Source: CAYWBI01 sp964456445 (GTDB lineage Bacteria > Calditrichota > Calditrichia > Calditrichales > J004). Taken from it: DNA of 10,909 bases. Below, in pieces: positions 1 through 6,808 of this stretch. The notes under the pieces were generated by a model that worked only from the letters and a program-made list of their open reading frames with translations, was not told the DNA's origin and did not search any database. Within the stretch, counting starts at the first letter, position 1. Every line of letters starts with the position of its first letter. The position numbers and the translations under genes are program-made. The DNA lies in NCBI GenBank assembly GCA_964456445.1, contig CAYWBI010000126.1, forward strand, positions 1-10,909, given 5' to 3'.

Positions 1-829
1 CGGGGGCATAATTGCCCTGGTCATCACCCTGTTGGTGCCTTCATTGGTGCACGAGGTTAGCCTGCTGCAAAAAACCACAAGTGGTGAGAGCGCAGCAGAA
101 CTCATGACAAAATTTGAAAACGGCTTAAAAGCAACATTCCCAATTCTCTCGGATCAGAATTTAAATTTTCAGGGGCAGATGCACAGTATGATCGAAAACG
201 CAGCCACATCATTTTTGGCCATCGCAGTAAATGTTGTGACGATCATTTCCACCCTGGTCATCATTCCCTTTGCCGTATTTTTTCTTTTGAAAGATGGACG
301 AGGCATGCTGAAGAGCTTAATAAGCATCGTGCCAAATAAATATTTTGAAATGGCGCTTAATTTATTCCATAAAATCGACATTCAACTTGGCGGATATCTG
401 CGCGGGCAGTTTCTGGACTCACTGATCATCGGCAGCCTGGCCCTTGTAGCGCTATGGATTTTGGGGGTTCCTTATTTCGTCGTGATTGGTCTTTTTGCCG
501 GTTTGGCCAATATGATCCCGTATGTCGGACCGGTCTCGGGTGCAACGGCTGCCATACTTGTTGTCCTGGTTAACCACGGCACCGGGAACGATGTGCTATG
601 GGTGGCCGCAGCCTTTGGGATCATTCAGCTTATCGACAATGTAGTTGTCCAGCCACTGGTATTGGCCAAAAGTGTTGATCTGCATCCCCTGGCCATTATT
701 TTGGCCATCATTATAGGTGGCCAGTTTTTTGGAATCATTGGTATGTTGATCGCTGTACCGCTTACGGGGATTACAAAGGTTTTAACCATTGAGTTTTATC
801 ATACCATCAGACGATTTAATATTGGATAG
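1..829 (+). CDS. AI-2E (PerM/UPF0118) family transporter, 5'-truncated by window edge
   Basis: This is the C-terminal portion of a polytopic inner-membrane protein of the AI-2E transporter family, whose members export small molecules or act as Na+(Li+)/H+ antiporters; the substrate cannot be told here. The frame is open to the left edge (codons from position 2 read GGIIALVITLLVP), so the TTG at 32 is only an internal codon and not a credible start. About 275 residues are visible against a usual ~340-380, so roughly 70-100 N-terminal residues lie outside the window. A soluble helical stretch is followed by several long hydrophobic segments. The family-typical region LANMIPYVGPVSGATAA comes next, and then the DNVVVQPLVL and GIIGMLIAVPLTG blocks near the C-terminus. 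The stop (TAG) ends at 829. No strong terminator follows directly; a repeat-filled intergenic region does. Confidence 0.9.
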   Translation, partial: GGIIALVITLLVPSLVHEVSLLQKTTSGESAAELMTKFENGLKATFPILSDQNLNFQGQMHSMIENAATSFLAIAVNVVTIISTLVIIPFAVFFLLKDGRGMLKSLISIVPNKYFEMALNLFHKIDIQLGGYLRGQFLDSLIIGSLALVALWILGVPYFVVIGLFAGLANMIPYVGPVSGATAAILVVLVNHGTGNDVLWVAAAFGIIQLIDNVVVQPLVLAKSVDLHPLAIILAIIIGGQFFGIIGMLIAVPLTGITKVLTIEFYHTIRRFNIG

Positions 830-914
830 GTTTATATTTTTAAACTTCCTGGGTATTCTTGAAAAAAGTAATAAGTTTGTCATAGAGTGCCACGGTAAAC
901 CACAGGGGATTCAA
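830..914. other. Intergenic spacer before the repeat array
   Basis: Together with the repeat array to its right, this forms a gene-free stretch of about 1.07 kb (830-1904). These 85 bases contain only a weak AT-rich inverted repeat, GTTTA (830-834) and TAAAC (841-845), with no T-run after it. There is also an isolated GTGCCACGG near 887 that resembles part of the repeat core. I see no promoter, RNA gene or coding potential here. Confidence 0.5.
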
Positions 915-1529
915 TTTTTATTAAAACAAAAAACTTTGTGTGCTTTGCACCTGCTTTGTGCAACTCCGTGAGACAGCCCTTTCTATTGTCATGGCAAGAA
1001 AGATGAAAGGAAAATAAGTTTCAGTTGTACCATATAAAAACAGACACAGAGATTCACCAAGCAACACAGATGAACCGTTTTTTTTATTAAAACAAAAAAC
1101 TTTGCGGGTTTTGCGCCATCTTTGTGCAACTCTGTGAAACAGCCCTTTCTGCTGCCACGGCAAGAAAGATGAAAGGAAAATAAGTTTCGGTCGTACCCAA
1201 AAAACAGACACAGAGGTTCACCAGGCAACACCGAGAGACCGTTTTTTTATTAAATCAAAAAACTTAGTGGGCTTTGTGTCTTGTTTGCGCAACTCCGTGA
1301 AACAGCCCTTTCTGCTGTCAAGGCAAGAAAGATGAAAGGGAAACAAGTTTCGGTCGTACCATAAAAAAACAGACACAGAGATTCACAGAGATTCACCAAG
1401 CAACACAGAGAAACCGTTTTTCTATTAAAATAAAAAACTTTGCGGGTTTTGCGCCTGCTTTGTGCAACTCCGTAAAACAGCCCTTTCTACTGCCACGGCA
1501 AGAAAGAGGAAATGGAAATAAGTTTCGGT

Positions 1530-1629
1530 NNNNNNNNNNNNNNNNNNNNNNNNNNNNNNNNNNNNNNNNNNNNNNNNNNNNNNNNNNNNNNNNNNNNNNN
1601 NNNNNNNNNNNNNNNNNNNNNNNNNNNNN
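1530..1629. other. Assembly gap (100 Ns)
   Basis: Exactly 100 N characters lie inside the fourth/fifth copy of the tandem repeat. A round 100 is commonly a placeholder for unknown length, and the repeat itself is the likely cause of the break. With the Ns counted as written, the spacing between flanking copies is 162, close to one unit, but the true number of copies is undetermined. Confidence 0.95.
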
Positions 1630-1644
1630 CTCTGTGAAACAGCC

Positions 1645-1671
1645 CTTTCTACTGCCACGGCAAGAAAGAGG
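1645..1671. repeat. Hairpin-forming core of the repeat unit (best-conserved copy)
   Basis: Within each unit the core reads CCCTTTCT, two bases, TGCC, AC, GGCA, AGAAAG. CTTTCT pairs with AGAAAG and TGC with GCA, leaving a two-base bulge and a four-base loop. The same fold is available in the other copies. At about 974 and 1303 the TGCC is TGTC, which keeps the stem through a G-T wobble. Whether it folds in DNA or RNA is inference; no T-run follows it, so it is not a standard terminator. Confidence 0.5.
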
Positions 1672-1904
1672 AAATGGAAATAAGTTTCGGTCGTACCATA
1701 AAAAAACAGACACAGAGATTCACAGAGGTTCACCAGGCAACACAGAGAAACCGTTTTTTTATTAAAACAAAAAACTTAGTGGGGCTTTGCGCAACTCTGT
1801 GAAACAGCCCTTTCTACTGCCACGGCAAGAAAGAGGAAATGGAAATAAGGCCCGGTCGTGCCAAAATTCAACATAACTGATTTGTTTCAAATAAAGGAGA
1901 AGCC

Positions 1905-2267
1905 ATGCCACAACTTGTAACAGCTCCATCGGTGATCGAAGCCGCGGGCAACAAACCCAAAATAATTGAAGAATTTATCGGGCGGGTCAATTCGGGGACA
2001 ACAGAACTGAGCATTGCCCGTATGACCAGTCCGCAAGGCTGGACAGAACCCGGACAAAAACCGGAATTTGATGAATACACTCTTGTTTTGGAGGGAACCC
2101 TTCGGATAAAGTTTAAAGACGGGCAGATTGATGTTCAGGCCGGTCAGGCGGTTATTGTTTCTGCCGGTGAATGGATACAATATGGCTCGCCCAACCCAGG
2201 AGGGGCAACCTATGTTGCGGTTTGTCTGCCTGCTTTTTCACCCCAAACCGTACACCGTGATGAATAA
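1905..2267 (+). CDS. Small single-domain cupin protein with degenerate metal site
   Basis: A 120-residue protein that fits one cupin (RmlC-like jelly-roll) domain. ATG at 1905 is supported by AAAGGAGA at 1893-1900. The E-x6-G part of cupin motif 1 is clear (EYTLVLEG, about residues 57-64) and motif 2 appears as GQAVIVSAGEW. The histidines normally expected in motif 1 (HxH) and motif 2 are absent: the preceding residues read GQKPEFD, and the motif 2 histidine position is not His. Typical cupin metal coordination is therefore unlikely, and the protein may bind a small molecule or use another chemistry. The following methyltransferase overlaps its stop codon, so the two are very probably co-transcribed and translationally coupled. 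EutQ-like and generic cupin_2 proteins are the nearest families I can suggest; the substrate is unknown. Confidence 0.8.
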   Translation: MPQLVTAPSVIEAAGNKPKIIEEFIGRVNSGTTELSIARMTSPQGWTEPGQKPEFDEYTLVLEGTLRIKFKDGQIDVQAGQAVIVSAGEWIQYGSPNPGGATYVAVCLPAFSPQTVHRDE

Positions 2268-2877
2268 TAACCCTAAAAACCACGGGGCAGAATTTTGGGA
2301 CGAGCGATATGGAGAAGACAGCTATTTTTATGGCTCCGAACCAAATGAATGGTTTCGACAGGAGCTTGACAAGCTACCGGTTGGTAAAATTTTATTGCCT
2401 GCCGAAGGCGAAGGCCGCAACGCACTTTATGCGGCACAGCGTGGTTGGATCGTACATGCTTTCGACTATAGCGGCGAGGGACGTAAAAAGGCCCTTGCCC
2501 TGGCATCACGGCATCAGATAGAAATAAACTATCAAATCTGCCGTGCGGAAGATTTTGAATGTATGCCCGCCAGCTTTGACGCCGTGGCCATGATCTATAC
2601 CCATTTTAAAACAGATGATCAGCCCGGGCTTATTTCCACATTTAAAAATTGTTTAAAACCGGGCGGTACTTTTTTAATGGAAGTTTTTTCAGAAAAACAA
2701 CTTGCCAATAACAGCGGTGGGCCCAAAGTATTGGATTTGCTCTATCAGCCTGCAAGGGTCAGGAGTTATTTTTCAGATATGCAGATGATTTTAATGGATG
2801 AAGCCCACATTGAGCTGGACGAAGGGCCGCGTCATCGTGGCCCGACGGATGTGATCCGTCTTGTTGCAAAAAAATAA
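2260..2877 (+). CDS. Class I SAM-dependent methyltransferase (TehB-like size and motifs)
   Basis: A 205-residue protein with a Rossmann-type methyltransferase fold. It opens with EFWDERYGEDSYFYGSEPNEW, typical of this family of small cytoplasmic enzymes. SAM-binding motif I is LLPAEGEGRNALYAA at about residues 45-59, the acidic residue after the second strand is Asp69 (HAFDYS), and a late motif LKPGGTFLMEVF lies at 132-143. The frame is open farther upstream, from 2128, but that part lies inside the cupin gene in another frame and adds 44 residues unlike the family. The ATG at 2260, which overlaps the cupin stop as ATGAATAA (8 bases), gives the normal N-terminus. No clear Shine-Dalgarno precedes it, consistent with translational coupling. 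The substrate cannot be inferred; small electrophiles or metalloids, as for TehB and thiopurine-type enzymes, are possibilities only. Confidence 0.88.
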   Translation: MNNNPKNHGAEFWDERYGEDSYFYGSEPNEWFRQELDKLPVGKILLPAEGEGRNALYAAQRGWIVHAFDYSGEGRKKALALASRHQIEINYQICRAEDFECMPASFDAVAMIYTHFKTDDQPGLISTFKNCLKPGGTFLMEVFSEKQLANNSGGPKVLDLLYQPARVRSYFSDMQMILMDEAHIELDEGPRHRGPTDVIRLVAKK

Positions 2878-2894
2878 TATTTCACCTTCATTCC

Positions 2895-2922
2895 TTTAAA
2901 ATGTAAATTACCATTTTTTAAA
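2895..2922. other. AT-rich imperfect inverted repeat between methyltransferase and slyD
   Basis: TTTAAAATG (2895-2903) faces CATTTTTTAAA (2912-2922), which is complementary except for two extra Ts. It sits 17 bases after the methyltransferase stop and 22 bases before the slyD start. It could be a weak terminator or chance in AT-rich DNA; the stem has only one G-C pair. Confidence 0.25.
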
Positions 2923-2944
2923 CATAAAAACAGAGAGGAATATT

Positions 2945-3430
2945 GTGGCAATATCCAATGATAAAGTGGTAAGCATACATTACACACTGACCGATAAAGA
3001 AAACAACACGCTGGATTCTTCCGTTGGCCAGGAACCCTTAATTTATATGCAGGGTCATCAAAACCTTATTCCCGGTCTTGAGGAAGCGCTGGAAGGCAAG
3101 GATGTGGGCGATAAACTCCAGGTTTCTATTCCACCGGAAAAAGGCTATGGCCCGCGTGATGACAAGAATACCATCCAGGTGAATAAGCAGCAATTTGAAA
3201 ACGTGGGCGAGATCCAGGTTGGAATGGAAGTACAATCCCAAACGGATCAAGGCATCCAGGTGTATCGGGTATCCAAGGTGTTCGGCGATACGGTTATTCT
3301 TGATGGTAATCATCCTCTGGCCGGGGAAACACTTGATTTTGATGTTGAGGTAGTGGCATTACGTGAGGCCAGTAAAGAAGAACTGGAACATGGGCATGTT
3401 CACGGCCCGGATGGTCATCACCATCATTAA
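2945..3430 (+). CDS. slyD: FKBP-type peptidyl-prolyl cis-trans isomerase, SlyD-like
   Basis: A 161-residue cytoplasmic prolyl isomerase and chaperone. FKBP hallmarks include IHYTLTDKENNTLDSS near the N-terminus, the active-site stretch YMQGHQNLIPGLEEALEGK (about residues 34-52) and PPEKGYGP (63-70). The insert-in-flap chaperone region follows (about 70-125), and the domain closes with DGNHPLAGETLDFDVEV (120-136). The C-terminus is histidine-rich (HGHVHGPDGHHHH), as in SlyD proteins that bind Ni2+ and other metals and assist metalloenzyme maturation; it is shorter than the E. coli tail. The start is GTG at 2945, preceded by GAGAGGAA at 2933-2940; translation gives MAISNDKVV, the usual SlyD beginning. 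It appears to be a monocistronic gene, with 67 bases before it and 112 after it free of genes. Confidence 0.96.
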   Translation: MAISNDKVVSIHYTLTDKENNTLDSSVGQEPLIYMQGHQNLIPGLEEALEGKDVGDKLQVSIPPEKGYGPRDDKNTIQVNKQQFENVGEIQVGMEVQSQTDQGIQVYRVSKVFGDTVILDGNHPLAGETLDFDVEVVALREASKEELEHGHVHGPDGHHHH

Positions 3431-3445
3431 AAGTCAAACTTCCGA

Positions 3446-3474
3446 TTGGACATTGTGTTGCTGTCGGGAATAAT
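3446..3474 (+). promoter_or_regulatory. Possible sigma70-type promoter for the cation-transport operon
   Basis: TTGGAC (3446-3451) and AATAAT (3469-3474) are separated by 17 bases, and the start of the antiporter gene lies about 70 bases downstream. The -10-like hexamer matches five of six consensus positions, while the -35-like one matches only its TTG. If the organism belongs to Bacteroidota proper, its promoters would follow a different consensus and this call would fail. Confidence 0.25.
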
Positions 3475-3542
3475 TCCTTTTTCCTAACTCAGCTTTAAAT
3501 TTGGGATATTGTATTCTGATTCCTTTAATCTACAGGTTTTAA

Positions 3543-4760
3543 ATGGAAGACACCCTCTATATTGGAATTGTACTTTTAATCGGCTTTTTATTGGGCAGGT
3601 TGGCAAACTGTTTTAACCTGCCCAAAGTAACAGGTTATATTCTCGCCGGGATTGGGATAAATCCGCATCTTTTTAACTATATTCCCGATTCATTTATAAA
3701 CAATACAGCCACCCTTACGGATATCAGCCTGGCTTTTATTACCTTTTCCGTTGGTGGTACGCTTAGCCGTAAAAAATTGCTTGCCCATGGCCGTGAGATA
3801 ATCATCCTAACGCTGTTCGAGGCTTTTGGCGCCTATTTTTTTACCATCGCAGGCTTGTTGTTCTTTGCCTATCTCATGCCCATGTTGGGCTTCGATTATC
3901 CATATCTTGCGTATGCCTTGCCATTAAGCATCCTGATGGCATCTTTGGCGTCGCCAACAGACCCATCGGCCAGCCTTGCCGTTGCCCATGAATATAAAGC
4001 CAAAGGTCCGGTAACGGATACGATCATGGCCATTGCCGCATTTGACGATGCGACGGGGATTATCATCTTTAGCGTTTCAATCGGGGTGGCCACCATCTTT
4101 CTTGGAGAAAATGGCCTTGCCATTTCTTCAATCTTAAATAATTCGACTTTTTCAATACTCGGCGCTATCTTGCTGGGGACGGTTTCCGGGGTGTTGTTTA
4201 ATGCCTTTACACATTTTTTTAAATTGGAAGGCGAGGGCGCTTTAATCATTGTGATTTTTGGATTCTTGTCCCTGTGTTTTGGTGTGGCGGGAATTATTGG
4301 CGTGGAACAACTCCTGGCCACGATGACCATGGGCACGATAGTCACCAATTATAACAGACAGGAAGAAAGCATCTTTCATATACTGGAACGTTATACAGAG
4401 GAAATAATATTTTTACTCTTCTTTGTTATCAGTGGCATGCACCTGAATTTTACAGTTCTTGGCAATTCTTTGATACTCGTGTTGTTTTTTATCATTAGCC
4501 GGGCCATGGGCAAATACAGCGGCATTTATCTCGGTGGTTTGTTGGCCAATTCTGACAAGAAGATAAAAAAATATACCGCGGGCGGATTGATTCCGCAAGG
4601 GGGCATTGTTATAGGTTTGGCCCTTATGATGCATAAAAATCCAAAATTCGCCCCCTTTGCCGATGTGATTGTCAGCGGTGTAATGGGCGCCACGATTATC
4701 CATGAAATTATTGGACCGATACTGTCAAAACGCACATTAAAAAATGCCGGGGAGATATAA
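3543..4760 (+). CDS. CPA2-family cation:proton antiporter (Na+/H+ exchanger domain)
   Basis: A 405-residue inner-membrane protein made of about 11-13 hydrophobic segments, the size of the membrane domain of CPA2 antiporters without RCK or other C-terminal regulatory domains. The N-terminal FNLPKVTGYILAGIGINP motif is the classic Kef/NapA/GerN-type signature. SPTDPSASL (about 137-145) fits the discontinuous helix of the fold, and AAFDDATGI (165-172) provides the paired aspartates (168-169) expected for electrogenic, Na+-type exchange. ATG at 3543 is the natural family start, though the upstream AGG at 3533-3535 is a weak ribosome site. It is the first gene of an operon; the next start lies 3 bases beyond its stop. 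Being next to KtrB and KtrA suggests Na+ or K+/H+ exchange for pH and salt homeostasis; the ion is inferred. Confidence 0.92.
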   Translation: MEDTLYIGIVLLIGFLLGRLANCFNLPKVTGYILAGIGINPHLFNYIPDSFINNTATLTDISLAFITFSVGGTLSRKKLLAHGREIIILTLFEAFGAYFFTIAGLLFFAYLMPMLGFDYPYLAYALPLSILMASLASPTDPSASLAVAHEYKAKGPVTDTIMAIAAFDDATGIIIFSVSIGVATIFLGENGLAISSILNNSTFSILGAILLGTVSGVLFNAFTHFFKLEGEGALIIVIFGFLSLCFGVAGIIGVEQLLATMTMGTIVTNYNRQEESIFHILERYTEEIIFLLFFVISGMHLNFTVLGNSLILVLFFIISRAMGKYSGIYLGGLLANSDKKIKKYTAGGLIPQGGIVIGLALMMHKNPKFAPFADVIVSGVMGATIIHEIIGPILSKRTLKNAGEI

Positions 4761-4763
4761 AGA

Positions 4764-6134
4764 ATGCCTATTCTTCCCGTTTCCATTATCCGGCCGATCC
4801 GTATGTTTTTTATACCGGAACGCCTGTTTATTTTTAGTTTTGCCTTTGTCATACTTTCCGGAGCGGTCTTGCTTTCCCAGCCTATTGCAGTGCATGGGCC
4901 TCCTCTGAACTTTATCGATGCGCTGTTTACCGCAACATCCGCTACCTGTGTAACCGGTCTTATTGTGGTTGATACAGCAACCCGGTTTACCGTTTATGGC
5001 CAGGTGGTCATACTTTTTCTTATCCAGCTTGGCGGTTTAGGGATTATGACCTTTTCCGTTGCCTTTTTCTATTTAATGGCCCGGCGCTTATCCATTGGCA
5101 ATAAGGGATTACTGGAGGCGTCTTTTAGCCAAATGCCCATGCAGGGGATGCGTGGATTGCTTCGTACCATCTTTACTGCAACATTCATTATCGAAGGTAT
5201 TGGCGCCGCAATTTTAAGTATTCGTTTTGTCTTTGATATGCCCTGGCAAAAAGCCTTATATTTCGGTGTTTTCCACGCGGTATCTGCCTTTTGTAATGCA
5301 GGCTTCGCCCTGTTCTCCGACAGCCTGATGTCTTATCAAAATGATTTTGTGGTAACCGGCACGATTGCCTTACTTATTATCTTTGGTGGTCTTGGCTTTG
5401 TTGTCCTCTATGAGCTACATCAAAAACAGTCTTCGTTTAATATGTTGTCCCTGAACTCCCGGATAGTTTTAAGCACAACAATAGGACTGCTTATCTTTGG
5501 TTTTGTTTTCATTTTGTTGTTCGAATCCGGAAACACCTTAAGTTCCCTGAGTTGGCCCCAAAAAATCCTGCATGCTTTTTTTCAATCGGTTACTACGCGG
5601 ACCGCCGGGTTCAATTCTCTCGATATCGGCCATCTTTCAAATGCCACTTTGTTTATCATGATCATCCTGATGTATATTGGCGCATCACCTTCATCTACCG
5701 GGGGAGGAATTAAAACCACTACACTGGCCACTATTTTGGCATTTACCCGCTCCCGTTTTAAAAACCAGGAACACACGCAGGTTTTTAACCGCAGCCTGTC
5801 CGGGTCGGCTGTTTCAAAGGCGGTTACCATAGTAATTTTTTCAAGCTTTACAGTGATCTTGTTTACCACCTTATTGCTTTTTACCGAGTTGTCGGGGCAT
5901 TCACACCAGGCCAGCCGCGGTCTGTTTATGGAATTGCTTTTTGAGGTCACTTCGGCCATCGCTACCGTGGGCCTTTCCACCGGTGTTACCCCTCATCTTT
6001 CGCCGGCCGGTCGTGTTCTGATTACCCTGGTTATGTTTATCGGGCGTCTTGGCCCGTTAACAACGGCGCTGGCCATTGGAAAGAAGGAACCACAAAAATT
6101 TAAATATGTCAAAGAAGAAATATTAATCGGATAA
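4764..6134 (+). CDS. ktrB: KtrB/TrkH-type K+ uptake channel subunit
   Basis: A 456-residue integral membrane protein of the TrkH/KtrB/HKT superfamily, which forms the ion-conducting dimer for K+ (often Na+-coupled) uptake. Four pore-loop repeats are visible with their selectivity-filter glycines: TSATCVTGL (58-66), SAFCNAGF (174-181), TTRTAGFNS (277-285) and TSAIATVGLS (396-405). The gating loop in the third repeat is present as GASPSSTGGGIKTTT (306-320). The length and the charged C-terminal tail ending in KEEILIG fit KtrB better than the longer E. coli TrkH. ATG at 4764 follows the antiporter stop by 3 bases, with GGGGAG (4749-4754) inside the end of that gene as ribosome site. The regulator KtrA follows 13 bases downstream. 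Confidence 0.95.
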   Translation: MPILPVSIIRPIRMFFIPERLFIFSFAFVILSGAVLLSQPIAVHGPPLNFIDALFTATSATCVTGLIVVDTATRFTVYGQVVILFLIQLGGLGIMTFSVAFFYLMARRLSIGNKGLLEASFSQMPMQGMRGLLRTIFTATFIIEGIGAAILSIRFVFDMPWQKALYFGVFHAVSAFCNAGFALFSDSLMSYQNDFVVTGTIALLIIFGGLGFVVLYELHQKQSSFNMLSLNSRIVLSTTIGLLIFGFVFILLFESGNTLSSLSWPQKILHAFFQSVTTRTAGFNSLDIGHLSNATLFIMIILMYIGASPSSTGGGIKTTTLATILAFTRSRFKNQEHTQVFNRSLSGSAVSKAVTIVIFSSFTVILFTTLLLFTELSGHSHQASRGLFMELLFEVTSAIATVGLSTGVTPHLSPAGRVLITLVMFIGRLGPLTTALAIGKKEPQKFKYVKEEILIG

Positions 6135-6147
6135 GCGGAGATTTTTT

Positions 6148-6801
6148 ATGCAACATATTGCCGTAATTGGGATAAGCAGTTTCGGATATTACATGTGCAA
6201 ATATCTTTCGGATACGGGCGCGCATGTTCTGGCTATTGATATAAACGAAACAAAAGTTGAGAGCGTAAAAGCTTTTGTGGACCGGGCCATTATTGCCGAT
6301 GCCACCCAGAAAGACACCCTGGCCCGGTTTGAATTGCACGAATTCGACCAGATAATTATTAGTGTCGGGGAGCATATCGATACGGGGATATTGATTACTC
6401 TCTATTTAAAGGAGTTAGGTGTAAAAGATATAACCGTTAAAGCTTTTACCGAAGATCATGTCAAAATCCTGCATTTGGTTGGGGCATCCAATGTTATCTT
6501 CCCCGAAAAGGATTCTGCCGAACGTCTGGCCTATACCTTTCAGCATAAGAATTTACTGGAATATTTTCCCATTAGCGAAGACTATGGCGTTATTGAAATT
6601 ACCGTACCCACAGCCTGGCTTGGAAAAACCCTTATCCAGTTGGATGTGCGCCGAAAGTACAATGTCCAAATTGTGCTTATAAAAGAAATACTCCCCAATA
6701 ACACGGTATCGATACCGAGAGGCGACCAGCTTTTAAAAGACAGCGATACTCTGGTCATTTTGGGAGAGCATAAATCACTTGAAAAAATACAAAATTTGTA
6801 G
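6148..6801 (+). CDS. ktrA: KtrA/TrkA-type RCK regulator of K+ uptake
   Basis: A 217-residue cytosolic protein that forms the nucleotide-gated ring under KtrB. Residues 1 to about 135 make the RCK_N (TrkA-N) Rossmann domain: the glycine loop GISSFG (8-13), the ribose-binding acidic end of the second strand at AIDIN (Asp31), ADAT (50-53) and the conserved GASNVIFPEKD (112-122). Residues about 140-217 form the RCK_C (TrkA-C) domain, ending in a strand LVILGEH. The canonical GxGxxG loop has Ser in place of the middle glycine. ATG at 6148 is preceded by GGAG (6137-6140). ATP/ADP and possibly c-di-AMP control of gating are family knowledge, not visible here. Partnership with the upstream ktrB is strongly implied by adjacency. 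Confidence 0.95.
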   Translation: MQHIAVIGISSFGYYMCKYLSDTGAHVLAIDINETKVESVKAFVDRAIIADATQKDTLARFELHEFDQIIISVGEHIDTGILITLYLKELGVKDITVKAFTEDHVKILHLVGASNVIFPEKDSAERLAYTFQHKNLLEYFPISEDYGVIEITVPTAWLGKTLIQLDVRRKYNVQIVLIKEILPNNTVSIPRGDQLLKDSDTLVILGEHKSLEKIQNL

Positions 6802-6808
6802 GATACGC

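Larger units (their letters stand above)
915..1865. repeat. Imperfect tandem array of ~163-175 bp units (at least six copies)
   Basis: The segment is built of successive diverged copies of one unit. Aligned on the shared word CAGCCCTTTCT, copies start at 974, 1140, 1303, 1478, 1640 and 1805, giving spacings of 166, 163, 175, 162 (across the gap) and 165. Approximate units are 915-1077, 1078-1241, 1242-1416, 1417-gap, gap-1753 and 1754-1865. Each reads: T-run plus ATTAAAACAAAAAACTT; a run of CTTTGCG/CTTTGTG/CTCTGTG words; a core CAGCCCTTTCT...GGCAAGAAAG; AAGTTTCGGTCGTACC; and an arm of CACAGAG words ending in a CCG. The third and fifth copies carry an extra 10-nt ATTCACAGAG, which explains the 175 spacing. 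The last copy lost about 10 nt internally and the whole CACAGAG arm. Long minus- and plus-strand open frames across the array repeat with the unit and look like no known protein, so I treat the array as non-coding. The unit's origin and role are unknown to me. Confidence 0.9.

Noticed and set aside
789..971. Small plus-strand ORF after the AI-2E transporter gene
   Set aside because: It overlaps the end of the transporter in another frame and runs into the repeat array; no ribosome site or motif.
921..1765. Open reading frames of 80-106 codons on both strands across the repeat array
   Set aside because: They follow the repeat period, run through the N gap, lack ribosome sites and encode no recognisable motif; they are by-products of the repeated DNA.
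915..1865. CRISPR array
   Set aside because: The repeated unit is ~165 bp, copies are contiguous and diverged, and there are no short unique spacers or cas genes.
2128..2259. Longer methyltransferase starting at 2128
   Set aside because: The extra 44 codons lie within the cupin gene in another frame and do not resemble the methyltransferase N-terminus; ATG 2260 gives the expected length.
3464..3482. GGAATAATTCC followed by Ts as a slyD terminator
   Set aside because: The palindrome has a one-base centre, so a real hairpin would keep only about three pairs; too weak to call.
6779..6808. TTG start of the hemoglobin at 6779
   Set aside because: It lies inside ktrA; the ATG at 6809 has a ribosome site and the family length.
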